From Endocalyx cinctus (lineage: Eukaryota; Ascomycota; Sordariomycetes; Amphisphaeriales; Apiosporaceae), in assembly GCA_001600455.1 (NCBI GenBank), contig BCKC01000001.1:5792441-5856440 (forward strand): a stretch of DNA of 64,000 nt, given 5' to 3'. Of this stretch, positions 11,160 to 23,046 are shown in pieces (within the stretch, counting starts at the first letter, position 1; each line of letters opens with the position of its first letter). Both the position numbers and the translations under genes were made by a program. The notes under the pieces were generated by a model. That model ran no database searches and was not told where the DNA came from. It was given only the letters and a program-made list of their open reading frames with translations.

Positions 11160-11636
11160 ATGCCACCGCACCTACACCCGCGCTCGCGCATGACCTCAAC
11201 CCTCTTCGCCACGACCGTAGCCGCCAGCTTCATGGTCGTCGCCGTACCTCACGTACTCCCGTGCCCCGCGCCCCGCGTACGGTACGCATCATCGCCCTCC
11301 ACCGCTGAAACGGAAGACGGGGTCACGACGCAGCGGCGGCGGAAGCCTCGGCGAAGGACGGCCCAGCAGGACGAGACGGCGGTGAAGGACGGGATCGCCC
11401 AGTTCGACTCGTCCGCTTCTTCTTCTTCTTCGAATTCAAACTCCTCTTCTTCGGACGACGAAAGCGCGACGCGGAGGACGGAGAGGGAATGCCCCGTGCC
11501 GAAACCGGGCGGGTTCGTGGGCGAGTGGTTAGGCTTCAACAAGGCGGATGGTAGGAGAGCGAACGAAAAAGAAGAAGTGGAAGCTCGGGGTCGAAATCGA
11601 AATCGAGGGGTGACAACTTCGGCTGATGGTACGTGA
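11160..11636 (+). CDS. Small conserved-looking fungal protein with N-terminal hydrophobic segment
   Basis: Single exon, 158 residues. The second half of the first 35 residues is hydrophobic (TLFATTVAASFMVVAVPHVLP) and follows a basic start (HLHPRSR), which fits a mitochondrial or membrane-anchoring segment. It is followed by a CPAP motif, a basic stretch (RRRKPRRR), a Ser/Asn tract and a short C-terminal block CPVPKPGGFVGEWLGF. The pattern of two conserved ends, each with a Cys-Pro, around a variable low-complexity middle suggests a small mitochondrial inner-membrane or cytochrome-oxidase-assembly-type protein, but I cannot name it with certainty. A simple disordered membrane protein is possible. 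Codons are GC-rich like neighbouring genes, supporting reality. Confidence 0.6.
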   Translation: MPPHLHPRSRMTSTLFATTVAASFMVVAVPHVLPCPAPRVRYASSPSTAETEDGVTTQRRRKPRRRTAQQDETAVKDGIAQFDSSASSSSSNSNSSSSDDESATRRTERECPVPKPGGFVGEWLGFNKADGRRANEKEEVEARGRNRNRGVTTSADGT

Positions 11637-12543
11637 GAATGCCAGACAGACGATAAGAAAAAATGAAATAAAAATAAATAAACAATAATCATACGGCATT
11701 TTCCTGTATCCCTGTACATTGGAAGACGGGTGTACAGCAAAACTCTGCATTTATCTGGTTGCATCAATGATTCCCATAATCCTCACTCAACCCCATTTAC
11801 TATATACATATTTGCATTGAGATCGAAGCATAACTTGCTACAATCTCTCTACAACGGGCAAAAAATCAGGCGGACGAAATGTATAGCATCATCTCACGAT
11901 CCAGTGTAGGGAATGGTTACGAATTTGTAAACATGTCTATTACTTATAATCATAAATTAACAAAGACAAATGTAATTAAAAGTGTAATTACAATCTTCAT
12001 CATAAACTGTATCGCGATAGGAAGTGGTATCTAACGTATAGAACTTTTTTTTTTATCGTCGCATACCAGTGAGAATTTTGCCTGGTCAAGACCCTGAACT
12101 CCAAGTCAATAGCTCACGCTCCAGCACTATGATTATGTTTTACTTTTATTTTGATTTCTTTTTTCTGGCCTCCTCAAAAGGGCCGTATTCTCAACCTGAA
12201 ACCGCGTGACTGCTCATTATATTTAGCATCGACAGTCAGGTCACCTTCCTGAGTTGCAATTCCACCACCGCCACCATTTTTAGTATTAGAAAAGTCATCG
12301 TCGCCCGAACCAGTGTTTGTTATCTTCACCTCAATCCTCTAAAACCCGTATAATAATTAAATTCCGAAAGAGCACCGAGGCATATCGTAATAAATGTACA
12401 GAGGGGGGGTTGGGGTTGGATAGGAGAGAAGGACGTAAGAAATGGGAAGAAATTAAGACGAGAAAACGCAGGAAGGAAATTAAATCGCTGAGAAGGTATC
12501 GTCAAACGGTATTAGGTAAAGTCAAAGACAAACAATGTAATGC
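11637..12543. other. Intergenic, convergent 3' flanks
   Basis: AT-rich region between two convergent genes; probably both 3' UTRs. The open frame at 12317-12559 is basic low-complexity and runs into the GATA gene antisense; not supported as a gene. Confidence 0.6.
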
Positions 12544-15110
12544 TCAGGATGTGGACTGAGGTGTCGACAACTCAGTTTCTTCCGGCTTTCCTTCTCTTGG
12601 CTCCTCGAGGCGAGGTTTCTTAGCGGGGCGACCATTTTCCAGCTCGTCTAGTTTAGTCTTGAGTTCCTGATTTTCTTGTTCCATCTCATCTAGTCTTCGC
12701 TTGAGGATATTCTCCCTTCTATGGCTATCTTCTAACTGTCGCTGGATCTCATCGCGTTGCAAACACGCTTGGGCAGCTTCCTTGGCCGAGACTTCGGCAG
12801 CATGTCGGAAGTTATCAGCGGTCTGATTGTCCTGTTCTAATTGTTGTAGCCGACCTCGGTATAACTCATTAATTAGATCCAGTTCGCTGACGCGTGTCTT
12901 GAGACTCGAGTTTGCTGCTCTTAGCTGTTCGGGGGTTTGCGCGGCCTCCAAGACTTGATCTGGATTGCCAGGAGACGTCGGGTGACCTGGAGAACCTCCA
13001 GGTACAGGATATTGTGCCATACCATCAGCACCGAAATTGTCCGCTCCCGGGAAGCCTGATAAATTTGGGTCATAGACGTTGGGGGTGGTAGTGCGCGACA
13101 CAGGCGAGTCGACATGTCCGTTGGCTGGTCTCGGTTGAGTAACGGCACGAACAGCGGCAAGGGCAGCAGCGGTGGTGGCATCATGAGTTGGGTATACATG
13201 ACCATTTCCGTGGACATTGGGTAGGCCGTGTTGCTACACAAGTATACGTTAATTACGTTGGCGCACATGTGTGGGATATAATTGCAGTTACTGACCTTCT
13301 TTTTCATCTGTATGTCCGGTCGCAACGTCTTGACACGATTCCGACTCTTGATTACGTCGGTTTTTAATGATATCGGACGTGGCCGACCGTGTAGCTTCAA
13401 GAATAAGCCACAAGCATTGCAAAGAACTGAACCCATCTCGTCGCGACGCCATAACGGAGTAGTTGATGTACTACAGTTTTGACAAGTAGGCTGCATTGGT
13501 TGCGTTTCATTGTTAGTAGGAGCTACGGTATTGGGGTGTGAGGCCATCATTTTCACGAGCTATAACGAGTCTAACGACTGCGATATACTGTGCTATGATA
13601 TATGATGTATTATGATATATGATAGTGACTAAACGCAAGGTTCCGATGGTAGATGGTAATTTGTGGTGGGTGATGGGGGATTGATACGACGATTAGATAT
13701 GATAAAAAAAGATAAAAAAAAAATTGGGTGGGAAGATTAGAAAATCGTAGGAAAAAGAGTGGGTATTGATAAGAACCTTGAAAAAGATGAGATTTCTCTA
13801 AAAGATAATTGGCTTATCTTTAGTCATCCCCATGTCAAATAGACCCACTTTTTCAAAATGTAGGAAAGACTATTCCAAAGGTTTAATTTTACATGTCTTA
13901 GGTAATCAAAGTTACACATAATCTTGACTAAAGGGGATTTGGATAGATGTAACAAGATTCGGGGTTGCTAGGGTAAATGAATATGATATATTCTTGCCAA
14001 TATCGATATGATGCATGCGTATGGGGGGGGTTAAAATAATAAGAAAGAAATAGAGAAATAAAGAAATGGGAAGATTGAAGGAAAACTGAGACAAATAAAA
14101 AGTAATCACTTACCAAGTTACCAGATACCGTGGGTACAGATGCCGCAGGCGAAGAATTATGATGATGCATTGGTGGTAAATTCATAGGTGATGGATGTAC
14201 TGCCGGTAATGATGTTGTCACTGCTGCTGGCGGCGGTGGTGTCTGGATAGCAGTATTCAAATGCGGAGCTGAAGCTGCGGCTGCTATAGCATTGACTAAA
14301 TGTGTGTTTTCAGTAGCGGGTATAGGCTCATGTGTCGGTTCAGGCGCAGGTTCAGATACTGGTTCAGGAGCAAGTTCTGGTGCTGGTTGTGATGCAGGTT
14401 CCGACACTGGTGCTGGAGCAGGAGGAGGTACGACTTCGTTCGTAGGTGCAACATCCATTGCTTCTGAATTTATTGGCTCTGGCGGTGGATCTTCAAGTCT
14501 AGGGTGAATTGCAAAAATAAAAGTTAGTAAATGTGTGTTCCAAATGCGTAGGATTTTTTCTTCAAAAAAAAAAAAAAAAAGCGACTAAATATAATCGCCA
14601 TTGGATTGACTCGGGTAGACAAGCCTCGATATTGAGAGGGATCGCGACAGTGTTATTTATTTACTCTTCGAGTAAACAATATCCAACCCTCAATCTCAAT
14701 CGTATAGAGTACTCATTGCGTATGCCATTGCGACGCCTATGATTACCATGAATCGCAGAGCTAGTGAATCAAAACAACTATCCAGTAACAATATGGATTG
14801 GATGTTGTTTTCATCTCAAGATTCACCAATGGACCATGAAAAATCTCTCATATTCATGTGCAAATGACATGCTTTACCCATGATTTATGCGCCTTTAACA
14901 ACCCAAATGTGATATGCTTCCTAAATTCAGTATGAGATGTACTTACTTTAGCTGCGGTACGTTCATTTCCGCGCTTGCGGCAAGCGCCGTGAGGGCGGGG
15001 ATCTGAGCTACAGCGGCTTCTGCTGTCATTGCCGTCGAGTCGGGTTGAGATGTCGCCTCGAGGCCAGCTGACACCGGTGTAGGTGTAGCTGCGGCATTAT
15101 CTTCTTCCAT
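12544..15110 (-). CDS. areB: GATA zinc-finger transcription factor with C-terminal coiled coil, AreB-like
   Basis: DNA-binding regulator of nitrogen genes, acting in the nucleus on HGATAR sites; AreB-type factors usually oppose AreA. Four exons: 15110-14947, 14498-14114, 13559-13296, 13233-12544; all phases match; 500 residues. Residues 1-183 are Pro/Ala/Glu-rich with P-x-P-E repeats. The single finger is C209-x2-C212-x17-C230-x2-C233 ([24 protein letters not shown]), followed by a basic tail with KSRNR. After a linker, residues about 320-450 form a long coiled coil ([18 protein letters not shown] onward), then an [12 protein letters not shown] basic patch. Finger plus coiled coil is the AreB/ASD-4/NreB architecture, also seen in yeast Dal80 and Gzf3. 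Introns 1 and 2 are long (448 and 554 nt); the ATG pair just inside exon 3 could serve a shorter isoform, as reported for AreB. I see no second finger. Confidence 0.9.
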
Positions 15111-17688
15111 GACGAAGAGAACCGAAGATCGAGGAGGAGTTCGAGAGGATGATGGTGTGTCGGTGATGGTATAATTGTTAGGTTTTATCTTTCTACTCGT
15201 GAAGACAGCGTTCTAAAAAATGGCGATGCGATTCACTAAGTAATAATTAGAGAAAAGTATTCCGAATATATGTCGCGTTGAAATCGAATATATATATCGC
15301 GTAAAGAATCGTGAAATTTGTTGACGACCTCTTTTTTTTTTTTTTTTTTTTTTTTTTATTCTGGGGCGCACGCGTCTTCGTCTTAGCTTTGAGTGGCTGA
15401 AGGGGTATTGAATTGTTCCAAATATGTTCTCGAAGAATACTGGTATATCCTGACTAGTATCTTGAATATTCAAGGAATTGTCTGTGCTGTTGCTGTATTA
15501 TCTGTTTTTTTTTTTTATCGATAATTCATTGATACATGCGATTTTATTTTAAATTCAACAACTGGACAAGAAGAATGCCTAGGAGAAGATTTATATAAAC
15601 AAAAAAGAAACTAGCACGGGTATTGTGTTGTACCGTCACGTTTCCTTATTAAGTTTATATATACTGGAGATAAGTCCAGGACATTAATCAAAACTAGGTT
15701 AGCTAAATGATAAATAAAATAAAATAAAAAATAAATAAATAAAAAAATTAAAGAGTGGCAAGGGAGAATAAATGGGGGAATTTAGTGATTGATTATGTTG
15801 AGGTAAAAGTTTAGATAGAGAGAAAATAAACTTCATCAATCCCCTGAATTTTAATCAGAAAAATTTTTGACCTTTCTTGCTTTCTTATTCTTAATAATAA
15901 TGGTAATAATAATAAAAGAATGAAAGGGATAATTATGTGGTGGTATGACAAGGGAAAAAAAAAAAAATTGCCATAATTGTATGTATCCATACATAAAATG
16001 AGATCAGATCGTTAATATCCCTGTCAGCTTACATAAAATGAGATATTCGTTCGGATATCCAATTGGCTCCGTTAGACTCTCAACCGAGATTTCCTATAGG
16101 CTCACTTTTGCCTATCAAATTTGTTGGTCTCCATATCCGGAATAACAAAGCCTTACAGTCTCGTAAATTGTGCCGGCCTTGGGAAGTATTCCCTTAGTAA
16201 TTACCGTAGCAATAGATAGAAATCTATAATGCTACCCATTCATCATCTAATTATTGAATAGACGACAACGGCAGCCAGCTGAAATTTGATTTCGTACAAA
16301 ATGTGAGGACTGAAGCTGAGTTATATGTAAAGGGGAGAAGGGGGGGGGGGGGGGGGCTGATATCTTGAAAATATCCGAGCACAGCGCAACGATGAAATAT
16401 ATAGTACGGAGTAAGTAATAAGTAGGATACTTAAGTATTGGAATATAGGTCTCCATCGTAAATACCAATTCAATGCAAGATAAAAAGACTTATCTAGGTA
16501 GTATGTAAAAAACTGGCTCAAAGGACATTTCATCCATCTTTGGGTCTAATCATTGCGAGTTAAAGTATATACTAGGTATAAACATCCATATAATAGAGAT
16601 AAGAATAGACAGAGCCGCGTGAACTAACCTACTGAATTATCAGGATTCTCACTGTGATATCTACTACGTAGACCGTTAAACTATTAGAAGATACGAGACT
16701 ACCTTCACATAACACCTTCCATAATCTACTTCATTTCCGAAGTTGTCACCGGGCAAGCCTTTCGAGTATCCCATACTATGTCCTCAGAGGGTACTAAAAT
16801 CATCATTTCATCATCGGCGGCTGAAGAGGGAATAAAGTCTACGATTGGCCTAATTATCTTGTCCTCGCTGAAAAAGCACGGCATATTTAATTCATGTTGA
16901 AAAGCTGGCCAGCTTAGGAACTTATCGTCATATCAGAGTGGTCCTCCGGCAATAAATTTAGTTTTGCCATCCTTTTTTTTTTATCAGCCATACGTTTATT
17001 TGAGGGTGTGTCTGCATAAGGGATGGGTGAATGAGTAGAGCGCGCAACTTTCTCTAAGACGGGTCACGGCAATTACAGACATCTTTACAGTTGCTCGTGG
17101 AATAAACGATATCTTATAGATAACAAGCGTCCGCCATGGTATATGTATGGGGGAAAGATGCGGAACTTCGATGATGGATGTAGGGAGCGTCAAGTTGAGC
17201 TCAGCATATCCGCTAGGTTAGGTACATACTAATGCGGGAGGGAGGAATCTTGCACGTAACCTGTCTTATGTTCACGCAGCCCTCGCTAGAAAGGTAAATA
17301 TTTGTCTCTTTCATCTAGCTACCGTTAACAATTAGGAAAGTTCTAACAGACACCCCTCTAATACGAGAGATATCGATTTCTTAAGAGTCGGTTATCTCCA
17401 TTATTTTTTTTTATAATCATTAAAAACGGGTTCTTTTCATTGATTTACGGTAACTCATACCTTTACAGTGTCATAATGTGCTGAAAATAACGTAAATTTG
17501 TTAGCTCCCACTGGTCCCGTCTCCCGACTGTAAATGCCCCACTCTTTAAGAAGAAAAAAAAAGCTTAGCACCACTCAGACCTTCAATTTTTGATCGATAA
17601 GAAAAAGTTCATATTTTATGTTTTGAACCTTTGTTTCCCCCTCTACGAAACGAGCAGCTTCTAAACTACCAACCATTCTGTCGCAAAA
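15111..17688. other. Intergenic, divergent promoter region of the GATA gene and KRR1
   Basis: About 2.6 kb, AT-rich, no gene recognised. Contains a T27-28 run near 15331-15358, A/T-rich simple sequence near 15710-15750, and a 17-base G run at 16340-16356. The size suits a long 5' region of a regulatory gene. Confidence 0.65.
16340..16356 (+). repeat. Poly-G run (17 G)
   Basis: Seventeen consecutive G within an AT-rich region, preceded by shorter G runs. Could fold as a G-quadruplex or be an assembly-length uncertainty. Confidence 0.85.
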
Positions 17689-18965
<1,277 letters not shown>

Positions 18966-19576
18966 TGGGAATGGAAGATATGTTTGTGTATCTATTCGGT
19001 TTATTTTGATTGCATCCTTTCGTGTAGCGTCGGCTTTTTTTTTTTCTTTTTTCTTTTCTCCCTCTCTCTTTTCCTCCAATCCATTCGCAGACTCGGCGTT
19101 GAAAAAATTATCATTATTATCGTTCTCGCTCGGTAGATAGATACCCGCAATATATTACTAGATGAAAGAAAAAGGATAATCTTCAAAATCACTCGAGTCT
19201 ATCGTCATGAGACTATCATCTCAGGGTATAGTACCAATTATACTAGAACAATGACTAGCGCTGTCCAACTTAACAGGAACGGGAAGACCAAAATATACGG
19301 AAGCATGACTTTTTGAATAACATTCGTTGCACTTATCCATTCTATGGGAATCTGTATGAACATGAACAAAAACGTACAAAAAGAAAACGCCCACAACTCC
19401 TTTAATGCGCCCTCATGAATATCCCATCACTCTTCTTTTGTCCTTTTTAGTTTATATCTTTTTTTTAAAAAAAAAAAAAAAAAACCTTCAATAACTTCAT
19501 CCATGTATTTCCACACGGGAAGGCAAGCTTCTCCTTTTCAAGCATCCGTTAAAATTTGAAGAAAATTTTCGCCTCT
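18966..19576. other. Intergenic, convergent 3' flanks of KRR1 and ENP1
   Basis: AT-rich 3' UTR-type sequence with T-rich tract near 19035 and a T/A homopolymer junction near 19460-19483. Nothing coding seen. Confidence 0.7.
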
Positions 19577-21295
19577 TTACCCGTCGATCAACATGGTATC
19601 ATCACCGTCCAGAGCGGGGCCCTGAGGTTCGGCGACGGCGCCGCGGCCACGTCCCGCGAGCAATTCCCTGCGGATCTCCGGGCCGATCTTGTGGTGGCCG
19701 TGGGTGAGGAGAAGGTCGAGCAAGGCTTCTCTCTGGTCCTCGGTGATCTCGTTGCGGTACCGCTGCGCGAACGACAGGAGACACTGGTGCCAGATGACGG
19801 GGAGCTTGGCCTGGGCGGCGGCGCGCTCGCTTTGTCCGCCCGAGAGTTGCATCGCCTTGGTCTCGTCCACCGAGGCCGGGTCGACGCTACGGAATCGGAG
19901 GAAGTGGAAGACGAGGGAGTCGATGACTTGGTAGGGCTGTTCGTCATTTTGGTTAGCTGGTTTTGAGAAAATATTACAAAGTATTGCTAATTTTTTATTA
20001 TTATCTTACCAAAGCATATTTCTTCTCGAGCAGAGTTCGGATGAAGACATTCGTGGCGCCGCCACCTTCGGTTCCGGCAGAGGCCTCTCTGGCGGCGATT
20101 TCGCACAGCCCCTTTATGGCGGCTCCGGAATGGAGCACCGGTATGGATACCCGGGCTAGGACCGCCGAGATGATAGTCGCCTCCCTCAGCGTGCACGAGC
20201 CGCCCTCGACGAGCGGGAAGAGGAAACCTTTGAAGAATGATGCCGGTTTGTATAGCGCCTTCTTCAGGGCGTTGAACAGATGTACGTTTAACTTCTTCGT
20301 CTCGTGGATGTCCTCTCGCACGCGGTCGAGAACGATCATTTCCAGAAACCTCCTCACTACGACCGGGCTGGAGCTGACGAATATCTTGGTGGCGGCGAAA
20401 ACGGCATTAGGTGTCCATTCATCGGGTTTGGTGATTTGTATTATGTCTGTGTTCACTCGGATCAGCTTTCATTACGACTTTAATCGGCAGACTTGAGATC
20501 TAGACTTACCTTCCCAGTGAGGGACAGTTGGTAATATCTTGAAAGGCTTAGGTAGTTTTCCAGACTTATACCTGGATAGTATGAGGCCGACTCTTGAATA
20601 CAGTCAGCAATTTTGCACGTAGGTTTGGCATTATAAGGCGTGTGTCCATACTTAGAATAAACTTCTAAGACCTTCGGGTTGAGCTCGAAGTCATCCTCCA
20701 CACCATCCATATCACCGCTTCCGCCGAAATCGTGCCCAGCTTCATGAGCGGCTATCCTCTCCAGGATTATATCTGCAAGGTTCCTGGTCCCCGCCGCGCT
20801 CTGTGGTTCGGCCTGCTCCATACCGCCCTTCCCTATAGCGTCCCAACCTCTGGATAGTAGGGGGTCGTCGTTTGTAGGCAGGAATTTATTAAATGTGTCG
20901 AGGTCCTCGGGCTCGATCTCTATCTCCTCTACCTCTTCCTCGTCGTCGTCGCCCCACGCCTCCGCATCATCGTCGTCATCTCGGTACAGCGGTGCATCAC
21001 CGTCCTCGTCGTAGACGTCCTGGTGGCGCGAGGCGAACCCGAACGCCTGCGACTCGACCGGTGGCCGAGAGGGTGCGACGTCGACCTCGTCCGCTAGCTC
21101 CCGACCGATCTCTAGGATCTGCCGCGACGCCCTGGAGTCGACGTAGTTGTCCTTCTCCTCGTCATCTTCGCGACCTCCCTTCGACTTGCGCTTGGGCGCT
21201 TTCGTGCGCAGCGGTCCCGTCGCGAGGAGGTCGTCTTCTAGAGGGTTGTGTCGTCGGCCTTGACGGCCCGAGGTCGGTGTGGTGGCTTTCGGCAT
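19577..21295 (-). CDS. ENP1: Bystin/Enp1, 40S pre-ribosome factor
   Basis: Required for pre-rRNA processing and export of pre-40S particles. Four exons: 21295-20652, 20592-20510, 20446-20010, 19936-19577; phases agree; 507 residues (yeast Enp1 483). The acidic N-terminal half has a basic start, a D/E-rich tract and FNKFLPTNDDPLL. Exon 2 encodes VGLILSRYKSGKLPKPFK, the bystin core entry. Exon 3 carries ITKPDEWTPNA, RRFLEMIVLDRVREDI and SFFKGFLFPL. Exon 4 carries YQVIDSLVFHFLRF and LPVIWHQCLLSFAQRY. Reading straight through the first intron yields a plausible but wrong C-terminus; the spliced form matches bystin. Shares a 458-bp head-to-head promoter region with HGH1. Confidence 0.97.
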
Positions 21296-21753
21296 GATAT
21301 ATACTTCTTTTACGTATAAAATTCTAAGAGGGAACAATTATTCTCTTACTTTTTAACCTCGAAATGACGGTAGAATATCTTAATTAGATCATCTACATCT
21401 ATCCTTTCACTACCTGCAGTACATTCACAAAAACCTAGAGAATTTCTAACCCAACAAAATTATTTTAGTGGTGGGGCGGGAGAATTCCGTTATTTTTTTT
21501 TTTTCTTATCAGACCTTCTTCAACCCCTCCAAATTTACTATCTAATCTTATCTTATATCTTATCGGCATTATCTTTCATCTTGGTTCTCGCAAATCCCAC
21601 CTTTCCAGTACCTGACTGACGTAATAATACAAAGACTTTAGGTGGGCGCTTAGTGGGTAGGTAGGGCTTCAAGGCTTGTAGAAAGAGGGAAAATTTGAAG
21701 CTCCAAACTTATTCCTATATAATTACGATTCTCATAGAAAAATACTTCGCAAG
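21296..21753. promoter_or_regulatory. Bidirectional ENP1/HGH1 promoter region
   Basis: The 458 bp between two divergent start codons must hold both core promoters and 5' UTRs. T/A tracts and CTTATC words near 21540-21565 are visible. No specific site assigned. Confidence 0.6.
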
Positions 21754-23046
21754 ATGCCAACAGAATTGGAAGAGGTAATAATCTTTGAGAAGACATAATT
21801 ATCTTTGATCGAGAAACCCGCTAACTTCAAACCAGCTGGTTGGCTTCATCGCCGATCCAAAACCAGAGATTCGGAAGCTCGCTACTGAGCACTTAGTACC
21901 GTATTCTTTATCTCAGCCCAACATATTTAAGGCGGAAGAATCTAAACCGATCAAAAACCTGAAATTGTTAATACGAGATCATCCCGTATGAGCGCCCTGG
22001 AAAAAATTTCACCACCTAACTCTGAGTATAGTTTGCGCCAAGACCGATGTGACTGATGAATCAGTAGGAAATCGCCGAGCATGTCATCACGATACTTATA
22101 AATCTATCTGCCGATCATGAAATCTTAGAGAACTTGGCAACCGATGACAAATTTCTAGATGAAGTTCTTCGCCAAGTAGTTGTGAGTCAGGTTCCTTTGA
22201 ACGTAACCCCTTCATCGAGATCGGGAGATCTACTAGGAACGTAGCTAATGCAAGGGAAAGGTTGCCGACGAGCGCAACGCTAATCTGTTATCCATGTTGC
22301 TGGCGAATTTGGCGAAATCAGATTCGGTGAAGAGGATTTTCAACAAGAAAAAAGCACCTCCAGCTGAGCTCAAGTCGAGTGAATTAGTGTTAGATCAGCT
22401 GCTTGATCTATTCGTCAAGGGTGCCGACGGGACCTACAACAAAAACGCCGACTTTGACCATCTGGCTTATCTCTTTGCTGACTTGACAAAGCACGATGAG
22501 ATACGCAAGTACTTTGTTAGAAAGCAAGAGTACGATGGAGTTATACCTTTGACGAAGCTGAAAGTGTTCACCGAGCACAAATCAGAAGTAAGACGAAAGG
22601 GTGTCGCTTCGACTATCAAAAATGTGGCTTTTGAGGTAGCCTCACACCCCTCATTTATATCAGAAGATGACATCAACATCTTGCCGTACATATTGTTACC
22701 GATTATGGGAAATGAGGAGTACGACGTAGACGAGAGCATGTCGATGCTGCCAGACTTACAACTGCTTCCACCCGACAAGCAGCGAGATCCTGATCCATTT
22801 ATTATCCAGACTCATGTGGAGACTTTATTACTACTGTCAACCACAAGGGAGGCAAGGGATTATATGCGCGAAGTGAAAGTCTACCCTATCATTCGAGAAA
22901 CTCATTTACGAGTGCAGAATGAAGACGCGCAGGATGCGTGCGAGAGGCTTGTTCAAGTGCTAATGAGAGGCGAGGAAGAGGCAAAGTCTTCATCACGTGT
23001 TGAAGAAATTCAAGACGACGATGATGAGCAGATGGTCGAGGTGTAG
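21754..23046 (+). CDS. HGH1: Hgh1, eEF2-folding cochaperone (armadillo-like)
   Basis: Hgh1 proteins help fold translation elongation factor 2 together with TRiC and Hsp90. Four exons: 21754-21774, 21836-21985, 22068-22181, about 22261-23046; about 356 residues (yeast 394). The first exon encodes only MPTELEE. Then LVGFIADPKPEIRKLA and ITILINLSADHEIL give the helical repeat start, followed by MLLANLAKSD, FDHLAYLFADLTKHDEIRKYF, YILLPIMGNEEYD and the acidic tail. Exon 4 may begin at 22255 (after CAAG) or 22261 (after AAAG); both keep frame and differ by two residues. Ends with an acidic, Hsp90-client-like tail (DDDDEQMVEV). Confidence 0.93.

Noticed and set aside
7946..11636. Secondary-metabolite cluster around the O-methyltransferase
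   Set aside because: No synthase, P450, oxidoreductase or cluster regulator adjacent; neighbours are housekeeping genes.
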